DNA of 22,122 bases from Saccoglossus kowalevskii (GCF_000003605.2 NW_003143807.1:51316-73437), one strand, 5' to 3'. Shown: positions 1-11,052, numbered from the stretch's first letter. Numbers and translations are program-made. Notes: a model not told the origin generated them from the sequence alone.

Positions 1-97
1 CAATTTACTGTGTAAATGAAATGCCCTGGTTGTGCATATGCAACATATGCCAATATCATTGGTACCGGGGGTTCTCACATTGAAGTGCTATTTGTAT

Positions 98-225
98 ATG
101 TGTCGCCAAAAGGGGTTCCAAATTCACCACTTCTGCCTGAAAAGATGTATGTTATTTTACCCTGTCTTTTTGAAAAGAGGTTCCCTTTTTTCATTATTTC
201 TGTCTGAAAAGGAGTCCATATTGTC
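98..225. repeat. Degenerate tandem repeat, ~33-bp period, about 4 units
   Basis: Four units share a core of four A's followed by a G-rich then TTCC/GTCC stretch. The A4 runs begin at 108, 140, 173 and 207, giving spacings of 32, 33 and 34 bp. Units two to four also share a preceding CTG(C/T)CTG- or TTTTTG-like stretch. The period is a multiple of three, but one unit contains an in-frame stop, so I do not call it coding. It looks like an eroded minisatellite or part of a dispersed repeat. Confidence 0.4.
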
Positions 226-1180
226 TCTAGAGCTTGAGTGATCAAACAATCAGGAGATTGAAGCTGATTTTTTTCTTTCTGTAATTTCATTTCGATTTGA
301 ACGATTTAGATTTGAAGTTTATAACTATAGCTTGCAGTTTATAGCTTATTCAATATGACTAAAGATATGGATGGGAGCTAAGTGACGGGCGAATATCGTA
401 ATATACTACTGTGCCAACACTGAATAGATGGATCGACGTGACTTACTTATGAGTCATGTGTTTCAAGTGTTGTGAACACTAGCGTTGTGTTCGGGGGGAA
501 CTGTGCTCGCTAAGCTGATAACACTTACACGTAGAAACACCAGATTCGACCCTAAGGAATACATATAAGTTCATTACAGATAGTCCAGCTTTATTCATTC
601 AGACAGTCAGCTGAGGTAACGCCTCGCTGTTCATTTCTTTCCCACCTCCCTTACAAAATCTAAAAAAAATCTATTCTAAATCTCTTAGGCGTGGCAGAGT
701 AAATATGCGACCAGACAATCGCTGCAGTCGTTGACACTATCACGTGATTACCAGGGGTGTGTCTCACACTTAAAGCATGTATAGTTACCACTATTAAATA
801 CAATTAGTAAACAATCTATTTATTAAATTTCCGTAATATATGTTATTATGTCTATCCTAAACATGCAAGTAGTTGATTCTAAACAATACTGCAACGGCGT
901 GTAAACACAGTGTGCGTACATATATCGTTATGGTAACACATGTCTGATGCTCAGAAGTCGTATCCTCTTAGATACTCTTCTCCAATTATGGAGAATAAAA
1001 CTGTCGTCAGCGGACCCCAATAGTATTTTTTATTATGCGTGCTCAAACGACAGTGCTCAGTCGCGGCCTGTGGCGAAATACTGCTCGAAGTAGTTTGTGG
1101 AAAATCATGTTGATTTATTTTGGCTGTTAATACATATTTCTGCATGACTGTCCTGTGATTGTAATTCTACGAATACATAT
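226..1180. other. No gene seen; AT-rich spacer
   Basis: I see no open frame with recognisable similarity, no splice-bounded coding stretch, no tRNA or rRNA signature and no clear repeat. The short open frames on both strands have low-complexity translations typical of chance. Confidence 0.5.
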
Positions 1181-1236
1181 TTCCTAGCTTCACGTATGAT
1201 TTCATATGAAAATGATTTTTGCATCCACTCTCTTGA
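1181..1236 (-). pseudogene. Relic fragment of a fifth DSTYK-like gene
   Basis: About 56 bp match gene A exon 2 (plus-strand 3387-3441) with five substitutions and one single-base indel, roughly 90% identity, in the same orientation as gene A. The matching part of gene A encodes the end of the helical middle region (residues reading RVDAKIISNEIIRQAKK). In the relic, the minus strand reads EIIREARK in one frame and RVDAK in another, so the indel is a frameshift. Similarity fades on both sides; weak resemblance to gene A may continue towards 1330 but I cannot prove it. It lies about 1 kb beyond the 3' end of gene A. The most likely origin is a decayed neighbouring copy or a small duplicated piece. 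Confidence 0.7.
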
Positions 1237-1636
1237 AACTTGGTTGAAGGCTGATATCAACAAAATGAGAACAAGAACAATCGTATCGGATCTGTCGAAC
1301 GCAGAACTAAAGTCAACTCTTCGAGCAGTACTTTGTACACTTTGATTTGTAATATCTGCACACGTTATTACCAGCGAACTTGTGCTTTGATTTGATACTG
1401 TGGTCAACATTGGAAAGTATTATTTCTTGTCGAGCGTGCAGTGATGTACAATTTTGGATATGAGTACGGCAAAAAAATAAATATAGAGCCAGAGCATATA
1501 TATTTATTTATGTAACATGAGTCAAGCATCTTATTGCGTGCACTGTAAACAAATTAACGGATTATATTTATCAGCGAAAATAGTGAAAACAACACAAGAG
1601 AAAACACAGTTGTTTAGGTTTTTTTTCATTCAAAGT
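1237..1636. other. Spacer between DSTYK-like relic and H2A promoter
   Basis: I see no gene here. The first part may hold further decayed DSTYK-like sequence, but the match to gene A is too weak to call. The rest is AT-rich. Confidence 0.4.
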
Positions 1637-1693
1637 GTTCATTGCCATTGTTGAGGCGCTGACTGAATGCTATTCATCTCGATCCTCAATTCT

Positions 1694-1771
1694 GATTGGA
1701 AGTATATATTTGCAATCGGAATCCGGGTCGGGTGTATAAAAACAGCCAGTGAGATACCCGCAGTATCATTC
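1694..1771 (+). promoter_or_regulatory. Histone H2A-type core promoter
   Basis: The elements are in the order and spacing of replication-dependent animal histone promoters. A reversed CCAAT box (GATTGG) is at 1694-1699, a TATA box (TATAAAA) at 1735-1741, and a cap-site motif of the histone type (CATTC) at 1767-1771, about 32 bp after the TATA start. A short leader of about 40 bases follows to an ATG at 1808 that opens a histone H2A-like frame. The promoter looks intact although the gene behind it is not. Confidence 0.65.
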
Positions 1772-1807
1772 TCGTCCTAGTTCGAGCCGAATAGTTAACA
1801 TACAATC

Positions 1808-1924
1808 ATGTCTGGTCGTGGAAAAGGTGGTAAGGCAAAGGGCAATGTTACCTATTTCAATAATAAAAATTTCAATTTCAGTACATATCACGTCATTACT
1901 TTAAAACCCACATTCATCATTTAA
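1808..1924 (+). pseudogene. 5' end of a histone H2A gene, cut off after 12 codons
   Basis: The frame opens with MSGRGKGGKAKG, the amino-terminal tail of animal histone H2A; histone H4 shares only the first nine residues. After codon 12 (about 1843) histone similarity stops. The frame runs on through 26 AT-rich, non-histone codons to a TAA at 1922-1924. The H2A histone fold is absent, as is a recognisable histone mRNA 3' stem-loop before gene A's 3' end. A full H2A is about 125 residues, so this is a truncated copy. A polyadenylated spliced H2A is an alternative, but I see no convincing donor at the break. A transcript from it would encode a 38-residue peptide carrying the H2A tail. Confidence 0.7.
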
Positions 1925-2235
1925 CATTGAACTCATAATTAGTTATTTTTCAACACAAATTAATCTCCAACACAGCTTACCATGCACACACCATTGTCCC
2001 GTCCGTCCAAAATACACATTTTATCAGACCATAAATCGAAGTTAGTTCAAACATTGTGACAGTAAAATGAAAGAGAACAAATTCTTGTTTGTTTTTGCTT
2101 AGTTTGGTAAATAGTGATACCACTCAACTAAGTTATTAGATATTATACGAATATAACATGCACAAATGTATAATTAACACTTTTTTACTGCAAATATTAT
2201 GTAAGCATTTAATAATTTGAAAGACTAAAAATAAA
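1925..2235. other. Spacer downstream of gene A
   Basis: AT-rich sequence between the H2A fragment and the stop codon of gene A (minus strand). It should hold the 3' UTR of gene A. I see no perfect AATAAA close to the stop on the minus strand; an ATTAAA-like variant is present near 2210. No coding potential. Confidence 0.4.
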
Positions 2236-5200
2236 TTATTTCTTCTGAGGGTCAATACGCCTGACGATGTCCTGTAATTGCGTTTTAATTTCACTGAAGC
2301 TTGGCCTTTGACGGGGATCGGTTTTCCAGCATTTATTCATCAGTTTCCAGCAGTCATCGTCAAACTTCTGCAGTCTCTCGGGTCGCACGACAAGTACACG
2401 TACTATAACCGGCACAGCAATCATCCCGAGGACGAGCTGTGTTGGTAATTCGCCTGTCCCGTCACATATAAACCACAATAGAACACCAAATGCATACACA
2501 TCCACTGCCTTGTCGTAATCAAATCCTAGCGTGATTTCAGGAGGCATATATAATGGGGTACCACATACAGTATCACCTACGAATCCTTCTGCTTTACATA
2601 AACCCATGTCTGCTATTTTTACCTGTCCCTGCTCATCCAACTGAAAATACAATAACAAATAAAAAAAATAAAAATGTTGATAGTACAGCAATGTTGTATC
2701 TTAGTTGTATATGTTGCTTTGAATGATCTATTAAAAATTTCGATCTTACCAATATGTTGTGAGTTTTTATATCTCTATGTACAATCCCCTTTCCATGCAG
2801 AAACTCCATGCCTTCTGCTATCTGCAGAGCAATATTCAGCCTATCTTTCAAATACGAAATATCCGCCAGACCCGTAGACAGGTCACATCTCATCCGTGGC
2901 ATTACTAAATAGACCTGATCATTGTGTACAATACTTGCAAATAACTTCACGATTCTTTCGTGGTTATGGAGCGCCCTATAAAAACGAGTTGAAAATTATA
3001 AGGGAGGCACACAGTTAAAATGTAATTCACTATGATTTAGACCTGGGTAAGATGAATAGATGAGTTACCTTGTATAGTGGACTTCCATTGCAGTTTGTTT
3101 ATTCAATTCCAATTCTTTGAAAACACATGGAGTTTTACCAGGACCCATTTTACCACAGTCGTACACACTGCCCTGACCACCTTTGCCAATCTCTTCTCCC
3201 TTAACAGGAAATCCAAATTCTCGTTTGTCGATGACCGAGTAAGTTCGTAGTTCTAATTCTGCAATTGCAGGCGTTCTATCGCGTATTTTCAGCCTTTCTT
3301 TCTCACTTAGTTCAATGTCCGAAGTGAGCAACGTCTTCAACTTATCCATGGCTTTCGCGAACTTGCGACGACATGTTTCAAGGTGTTTCTTAGCTTGACG
3401 TATGATTTCATTTGAAATGATCTTTGCGTCCACTCTCTTGAGTGCCTTCAATGCTTCGGCTTCTTTCCAACTCTTGTCAATCGTGACTACAGCCTCGTAC
3501 CGTTTTGTCTCTGAGGTAAAACTCTTTCTGAACCATTCGAGTAATCGTGACAAAACAGAATCTTTTCGAAATGAAACAACACTTTCAGCTCGATATGAAC
3601 TCATGGTGCACTGTCTAATTATATCTGATACGTCAGAGCCAGTCCCCGTTTCTTCCAATCTTTTGACAACTTCGGCCAAATCTGTCAAAATACTATCTTC
3701 GTCTGTGAAAATGTCTGCAAGTGTTTGTTCGACCCCAGCGCTGATTTTGTCTAGAACGAGTTGCTGAATGCTTTCGCTACATTTGTCTATGGCTTGGTTT
3801 CGTTTAATATAATCGTCAACTGGAATTTCTGGTAGACTAAACTCTCTGGCACTTTCAATTATATCAGGGGTATCTCTTTCTATTGTGGATGATATTTTAC
3901 GGTGAATGTAATTTTTTCTTTCTTCGAGTTTTTCTATGGCGTCAGTAAAAACCTTTTTCTCTGATTCTTTGCAGCTTCTGAACGTATCTTCACTCAATGT
4001 CATCTTTTCTTTTGCGCCGGTTGCATGTGTTATAAAGAAATCAATGCAGTGTGTGTGAGAAGCTAAGAGAATTCTAGCGGCCTTTATGATTATACCATCC
4101 AGTGATGACTCTACGAAGGTGCAGATGCTTCGCTGTAATCTTTGAAAATCAGCTACGAATGGATCATGACCACATTTCTTGGCTCGTCGGTATTCTTTAA
4201 CTTTCCAATTAGAAATACCATGGAATCGAACACACTCTTCCATTCTCACTCCATGCGGTAGAAGGCCATCTTTAACCAAACTGTCGTAAGCCCGACGTTT
4301 CTTTTCTTCAGCAGAGATTTCCACCTCATCATTATCTGCATCACTATCCACTTTGGTTACAACAAAGAATATAGTATCTGTTTGGTCTTTAATTTTCTTT
4401 ATGTCTTTTCTGTCCTGAAAAATAAAAGTAATTAAAAATGTGTTATCGCATTATATTTATGAAAATATAATTTGAATTTGAAGATATACCTATATTTATA
4501 AAAATATAATTTGAATTTGAAGATATATTTGAAGATATATATATTTGAAGATATACCTATATTTGAAGCATATATTTTCAACATACCATACAATTTTAAA
4601 ATGAAATTATCTTAGGAAGTTCTGATCGAACTGAAGATTATATCTAATCTACACATGATTTCATTATTAGGCTTTATTACCATTACCGAAAATGAACTGA
4701 ATTCTTGTTGTTGTTAGATTTAAAACCATTTAATTTAGAGAGTTTTTCATTGTGATAATAGTTATACAATGGGAATTTCTTTTTTATAATAATAATTTAT
4801 TCAGTATGCACCCTAGGCCTCCGGCCCTTTGTGCTAAAGGGAATTGAAACAACAATTTAGTGACCTTAATTAGAAATACATAAATGCATGCGTATAAAAA
4901 GTATTGTTCTCTCTGTTTGAAAGCAAAAAATAAAAATGTGGCTAAATTTCTCACAGTGTCCACATTGGATGAGGACATAAGCTGAACAAACTTCTCTATA
5001 TCAGGGTTAATAAAATATTGTCTAGGAATATACTTTGCTCTCAAAGACTGGTAGGAAGTACATATCAAAAGAAAATGGTACTCGTTGTCTATGTTGCCAT
5101 CATGACAACTGTGACATGACCTATTTTCCCGTGGAAGATTTACACGTCTTCCCTGTTCAATATTTAGAGTGTGGCTGGACACACGAAAAGAAGTTAAACA

Positions 5201-7035
5201 ATTTATAAGTATCAAGTCTACTAAAGCTGTTTATGTCTTTACATAAGTCTTTACATCGTTTTCTAAACGGGTTCATTTCCAACTCAGTGGTTATACCAAG
5301 CCTCAACAAAACCGTTATTCAATAGAATATTTTTTAGTTCATTGCTCTAGATAACATTAATGTACAATTCTGTTTGTATCCATTTTTAACATTTTTATCC
5401 AATATTTTACCATTCCGGGTAGCCTTAATGCACGTAAACTAAATATTCCAAGGCCCCCCCGTACTGCAGCATTAGTTGCTGATATATTATGTTTCAGGAT
5501 ATATTTACAGAATTTGGTATGTACGCGTTCTATGTTCGGGGCTGGGTGGTAGCCCCATATTTCACCACCATAGCTAAGAATGGGAAATATTTTGGAGTCA
5601 TAAATTTTGAAACAGGTTTGAACAGGGACGTCTTCGTGGGCTTTTAGTGGGGCAATAACTGTGAACATTGCTTTTTTGGCTTGTTCGGCAAGAACCGACT
5701 GGGCTTTTGTCCATGGTTCGCTGCAGGATAATACCACACCCAGGTATTTGAAATATGAAACTACTTTAACGGGATTGCCTTTATAGTGCCATTTTTCGTA
5801 GCCGCGCAGTGTTCTCCCCTTTCTAAACACCATTAAATTTGTCTTTTCCAAATTAACTTTGAGTTTGTACTTTGCACAGTAAGTTTCTAATTGATTTAAT
5901 ACTCATTGTAGTCTCTGCTGTCAGAACTAAATCGTCTGCAAAAAAAAGGTAGAGTATTTCTAATTGCCCAACAGAACAACCGCTAACCCATTCATCTTTT
6001 AGAAGTTCCTCGTGAAGGTCATTCAAGAAAAAAAAGGAAAGGTGAAAGGGTACATTTTTACTAATGCATTGCTCAACTAGCAAAGAGGGACATGTTGGGT
6101 GAACGAGTGAGTAAGTAAGTAAACTGCCTTAAAGACAATAATATTCAAACACTATGGTTATTAAACGGACACTATATTTAGAACTGCTCATGCAATTTGA
6201 TGTAAGCTGAAAACCTAAATGTGTATTTAGATCAGTCGGTCAGTCATGCATGACTTTAGTTGTACAATTCATTTAAGAGACCGACCGACAACACCTGGAT
6301 AATTAGTAAACGTATAAAATATATACGTACCTGCTCAGTCAACTGGTTGTTTCCATCTAATACATATACTACAAATGGAACTGTATTTTTCAGTTCACCC
6401 AGTACTATATTATCTAGATTTTCATCTTCTTGTAATCCAGGCGAATCAATTAGTTTAATGCCAGATTTCAGGAAATCATTATCTATTTCTGCTTCCACAT
6501 GGCTTCCAATATATATCGGATCATGTCGTTGTTCTTCTGTTAAGTCAACAAGATCTCTTGGTATTGTCTTCTTCTTTATGGCTCGCTCTTCTAGAACTTC
6601 CCCACTTTTGGAAACCACTCGGACTAGTTGTTTCTTTCCATATTTCAGTTTTACCAGTCGTGCTGTACATGGTATTTGTCTCATTGCAACAACGGTTCCA
6701 CCCAGTAACTCGTTGATGAGGGAACTTTTCCCTGAATTAGTCTGTCCGATAACAATGAGACTAGGATTTTGTTTCACTTTATCAATATCCAGCTGGTCCT
6801 CAGCATCAAGCAATGTGATAGCACCAGCGTCCATCTCGGTCTGTGTTGTCTTTGAAAGAACCGTTTTAATGCATTCGTACTCTTCTACGGTGGACGCCTT
6901 TAAATCTAAGAGCCTTCGTGAATCTTGTGAATATGCGGTAAATGCATTCTTCAGTGACACAATGCGTGTTTGTGTTTCCTGTGGGTTAAGCTTTGTAGTG
7001 GTGTTCGAAATACTTGCTTCTTTCGATGCCGCCAT
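2236..7035 (-). CDS. DSTYK-like: Gene A: DSTYK-like GTPase-kinase fusion, motifs intact
   Basis: Exons on the minus strand are 7035-6331, 4414-3069, 2975-2750 and 2640-2236, all with GT-AG borders and phases 0, 2, 0, giving 893 residues. The dynamin-like GTPase domain has P-loop GQTNSGKS (97-104), a switch Thr in PCTAR (about 124), DSPG (197-200) and TKVD (255-258). A conserved FHGISNW motif follows. The middle is Lys/Glu-rich and helical, and its HCIDFFI stretch matches vertebrate DSTYK. The kinase has glycine loop GKGGQG (645-650), beta-3 Lys668, alpha-C Glu679 in MEVHYTR, HRD (750-752), Asn757, DMG (770-772) and VDVYAFG. DLG/DMG in place of DFG is normal for DSTYK. Residues 826-844 form an unusual hydrophobic stretch. 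Intron 1 (1,916 bp) holds a LINE fragment. The start follows from the aligned MA- beginnings of genes C and D. The enzyme is probably active and cytosolic (inferred); no signal peptide is visible. Confidence 0.93.
4452..4575. repeat. AT-rich tandem repeat, 39-bp period, in intron 1 of gene A
   Basis: Two nearly identical 39-bp units (4452-4490 and 4491-4529, one visible substitution in the shared part) are followed by shorter reiterations of a TTTGAAGATATA core to about 4575. It lies just upstream of exon 2 of gene A in transcript sense and looks like a young minisatellite. No coding role. Confidence 0.75.
4784..6083 (-). mobile_element. 5'-truncated, decayed non-LTR retrotransposon (LINE) fragment
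   Basis: Minus-strand frames hold the second half of a jockey/CR1-like LINE reverse transcriptase in collinear order. At 6083-5853 is the palm with the FADD form of the YxDD catalytic motif and the preceding NDLHEEL stretch. At 5851-5357 are the segments with the YFKYLGV and SYGGEIWG motifs. At 5215-4784 is the C-terminal end with a CxxC...H....C zinc-knuckle pattern. The frames are broken by a frameshift near 5900-5915 and by stops and frameshifts between 5357 and 5215. The endonuclease and first half of the RT are missing, typical of 5' truncation. The 3' end on the minus strand finishes in a short TTATTAT-rich tail near 4780. It sits inside intron 1 of gene A in the same orientation and is surely immobile. 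I could not find target-site duplications. Confidence 0.88.
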
Positions 7036-7292
7036 TTTTTTTAGGTTGTTGTAACACTATAATTGCCTTCTAGTCGGTGCTACATAATATGGTCCCTGGG
7101 AATGAGACTTAAGCACTTAAGTTTACCTGGGCAGCCAGTACTATTTGCATAAGTTGGATGACGTGCCGTGTCACACATGAAGCTATAATATCTTTCTTTA
7201 CCAATAACTGGTCTCCGTCAAAACGGTCGACTTATGTGAGTATTTAAATTCATAGCTTAGCTATATATGCAGCAAAACCATCACTAGCAATT
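7036..7292. promoter_or_regulatory. Bidirectional promoter region between genes A and B
   Basis: Only 257 bp separate the divergent start codons of gene A (minus, 7035) and gene B (plus, 7293), so both promoters and leaders must fit here or extend into the neighbour. TATA-like stretches occur on the plus strand near 7239 (TATTTAAA) and 7262 (TATATATG). Co-expression of A and B is an inference from the arrangement. Confidence 0.5.
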
Positions 7293-10200
7293 ATGTCTCT
7301 CAGCTTAGAACAAGTGTACAGCGAGTTCAAATTGAAACAGAAGAAATTGGGTCAATTATACCAAGATACCAATGGATACGTTCAACGGGTTCAGAGTGTA
7401 ATTCGCCGTCCCCTCCGAAAGAAGCTACAGCCAATTCTACTGTCTGAACAAGATGATTTGAATGTGAAGCGTGTAGTGGAATGTAGCCCTAAACTATATG
7501 TACTTGGCCACACGAGATGCGGAAAGAAGTCATTTATTAACAAACTATTGGGTAGGAAATTGTTACCACCATCTGATTTACCATGCACTACTACATTCAT
7601 CAAAATATCCTACTGTGAGTCAGGCTACATTCAAATGCTTGATACAAAGGGTACAGTTGTGAAACGGGATACAGTGGGAGAGGAGAGTATTCCCGATGGC
7701 TACACTAACTCAAGCCCCGTATTTACAACAGCCAATGAAATTGAGATGATAGAGATAGGAATTAACCACCCGCTTCTAGAAAATGGCGTCACTATATGTT
7801 ATCTTTCCACATCGGACCTGGATTGTGCTGCAGATATAATCAGAAAGGAGTGCAAAGAAAGTATACTGCTACCAATCATTTATCTTGTTGATAGCAATTA
7901 TGGAATTCGTCGCAGAGTAAGTAAACAATGCTTGAATTATTAAGAAAAGGAAACTTAATTAGAGATTACTGATTACTTGTTATAGAATGTGTATTATATG
8001 TGAATTGTTTTGAGACCCTGTATTGAAATACTCACATAAGTGTCGTCTGATCGCATGTACATTGCTAAGTATATGACATACAATAATTTCACACTAACTG
8101 CAACTTTTCGTTTTCAATCCATTGATAGGATCAACAGATGCTATGTACAATAAACAACTTATCAGCTGACTTGTCAATAATTTACGTCGGCAATAAAGTA
8201 GATGTTGACAGAGTTGCCGAAGCTATGGATATGCCATCAGACGACAGTGACGAAGAAAGTGGCGAGGAGTTATCAGTCGATAAAAAAAGAATAACGTTTA
8301 AAACGCTCCTTGATCATGGTTTTATAAGTGGCGATGCAGACAGTGTTGAATCATGCCGTGATTTTTATGGTGTTTCTAGCAAGACAGTCACTGGATTTGA
8401 TAATGAGTTTCAGAGGTTGAAGGCAACCATTGCTTCACTAACACAAAACATACTCAATGAGTACACAGTCCAAGCCTCAATAACGCTTCATTCTACACTG
8501 GTTGGATTGTTTCTTTCCATTGGTGTCCCAGCCTTGAGAAAATCTGATATCAACTCCAAACATACAGCGGCAAATAAGGAACTGTTTGTTCGTGGTATTA
8601 TAGCAGCTCATGAAAGGGTGGAGCATACAACTGAAAGTATGACAGAAATTATAGACGATGCACTTACGGGGAGTAAGTCAGTGATTACTACCCTGGCTGC
8701 TAATATGAAATACGACCCAATAAAGATCGAACATTCTGTCCACAAAGATGAAATGCTCATCCAATTGCGAAATCAAGTTCAACAACTTGTAATCATGAAA
8801 TTTTCACAGATAATGCAGATGAAATTAGGATATGAAATTGAGAATCTTGTGAAAAATGTTACCGGATTACTTGAACAAGGGACAAAGAGCCTCGGTAAAC
8901 TCCTTGCAAATTACACTTGTTCCATTATCCCGGTACCAAAGGTCAGCAACATGCAGGAGAAACTGCAATTCCATGTAAGATCTCACCTGATAGGCACGCA
9001 TAAAAAGCAGGGCTTACGACAGAAATTATCGTACATGTTAATGGGGCTGACGGTAAATGATAAATGGAGGGAGACTGTTGCTATGGAGATTTTGAATTAT
9101 ATATCTGTTAATGATATAATAGAAATTATTAGTAAGGATATACATAGGGGGATAAATTCATACGAGAAGAAAATGTTAACTTTGATCGGATGTCTGGATA
9201 CTATGAGTGAAGTCATGTCCCTGTCAAGTGATGTTAAAGATACCCCGGATGTGGTAACAAATATTTGCTATACTCTGCAGAGCAGCGAGGCCACGTTTGC
9301 TAGTTTGAACTATGGATTACTAGTGATAAGTGATGATGCATCAGAAGCAAAACAAGAATTCAGTGGTAAAAGGCACGCTATAAAGAGGTTGGAAGCGTGG
9401 GGAAAGTTCGGTGACGTTGTGGTGAGAATTGCGAAAGATAATAAATATCATAAGAGGGAAGCTGTTCTCGTGAGCATCGCAAGGTATGTTGAATTGTTTC
9501 ACGGATACTTTGCTTATTATGTGTCATGATTTCTATACTACAACATTACAGGTAAATATAATTACACAATTTTCTGTACAGGCACGTATTCAATTTGGAT
9601 AACATCATTGTTCCTGTCCTGGGTAGTGTTGACTGTGTTATCTATGGTGAAACACGTATTGCTACTATAGTACCATATATAGATCGTAATTTATGGACCA
9701 CATTATCCGATGGAAGTCTACAGAAAGAGAAAGTTAAAAGCAGGCTTCGGATTGCTCGACTTCTGTCCTTTGGCTGTGAATATCTCTCTGATCAAGGATT
9801 TCCAGTGGTTGATTTGCGTCCAACAAATATAATGGTATATAATTATATACATACATACATACGACATGCTAATTATGCGAATATACATGCAGACCAAATA
9901 CAAATAAACAAAATTACAAAACATAGTGTTCTTTTTTGTTCTAACAAGATGGTATTTCGTTTCTTTCAGTTAAAAGCAGATTGGACTCCCACGATCAACA
10001 TGCTCAAATCACGTGATGACAGCATTCCCTATCCTGATGGGAAAATTCCGTTCCATATCCCACCTGAAGAATATACAAACCCACCTTCGTCCGATATTTC
10101 CCCATTCATCACAACGAATGCTAGCGCTGTCTATTCCTTTGGAGTTCTACTTTGGCTATTGCTTCTCGGCAGGTTTCGGCGACCTACTTACGCAGATGTA

Positions 10201-10362
10201 GATGACGCACAGAAAATTGAGATACCGGAGAATAACATGGTCGAAAGTATCTGTCTAATTGACCACAAGGATAAAAAAATTCACAATGTTCTGAAGAGAT
10301 GTTTTTCCACTGATCCATTACAAAGGCCATCTTGGAGTAAAATAGTGTCCTTTCTTGCATAA
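7293..10362 (+). CDS. DSTYK-like: Gene B: divergent DSTYK-like pseudo-GTPase/pseudokinase
   Basis: Exons are 7293-7916, 8129-9483, 9582-9834 and 9970-10362, with intron positions and phases matching genes A, C and D. The product is 874 residues. The P-loop is GHTRCGKK (72-79): Lys79 replaces the Mg-binding Ser/Thr. The DSPG motif is replaced by STSD, while NKVD (230-233) is kept. An acidic stretch of Asp/Glu/Ser follows near 245-255 in place of the basic segment of the paralogues. In the kinase, the glycine loop and beta-3 Lys cannot be assigned with certainty, and the alpha-C Glu appears replaced. HRD becomes VVD (catalytic Asp737 kept, loop Lys to Arg), and the DFG Asp is Met755. VYSFGVLLW and the final RPSW helix are kept. 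Exon 3 is nine codons longer than in the paralogues. Intact frames and splice sites over 2.6 kb of coding sequence argue for a selected, non-catalytic protein, not a dead gene. Confidence 0.88.
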
Positions 10363-11052
10363 TGATTTTATCGGAAAAGCTCTTTATCGTTAATAATATT
10401 TTTATAAAACCACAGTATATCTCAAGTTGAATATTATATTTATTCCACTGTTCCTGATGATAATGCACCTTGATAAGAACAATGGATGGAAGTTGTCTCT
10501 TCAAAAAATAGATCGCTATTGCATTGTGCAGGGTATTTTCTTAATTCGTAGTAATAGTGTATAGTTTTTGCTAGTTTTAGTACAAAGGAATGCAATATTG
10601 CGAGTTATTATCGACAGTTGCAACATTATGATTAAATCCGAAAAATATCTATACTAAATACTAATACACTACTAAGTATTATATATCTTTTTAATATATT
10701 TTCAATAATCATGTTTTCATCATCTCGTTTTAAAAACAAAGCTCCACGCCATCCACTAAAACAGCTGAGAGCAATAAACACTGCGATTGGTTACGAGAAA
10801 ATAATTTGAGTCATGTGATGTAATTAAAACTATGTCAAATGGACGGTTCTATTTGACTTCCACAGATATTTCTTTCAACGACGTATTCACTAACATCTGT
10901 GCAAAAATGTGTTTGTTGTTTTTTGTGTTTGTGAGCTTGTACATTTATTTTAAAACTACTAGAGTATCGGTATCATAGTAATCACTATGTCATCATATAT
11001 ATTATCTGTTTTTTCGCGTCAGATTCTCGTGAGATGTCATGTTTGATATAAT
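10363..11052. other. Spacer downstream of gene B
   Basis: AT-rich sequence after the stop codon of gene B. An AATAAA is present near 10773 and could end the transcript, though that would give a long 3' UTR. A minus-strand open frame at 10184-10504 overlaps the end of gene B and has no recognisable content. I see no other gene. Confidence 0.45.

Noticed and set aside
1105..1410. A separate 101-residue minus-strand gene
   Set aside because: Only the part matching gene A exon 2 is meaningful, and a frameshift runs through it; better explained as a relic.
3402..3767. 121-codon plus-strand frame inside gene A exon 2
   Set aside because: Antisense shadow of a conserved coding exon.
6260..7054. 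264-codon open frame on the plus strand opposite exon 1 of gene A
   Set aside because: It is antisense to a well-supported GTPase exon and its translation (Ser/Arg/Phe-rich) has no family resemblance; a shadow.
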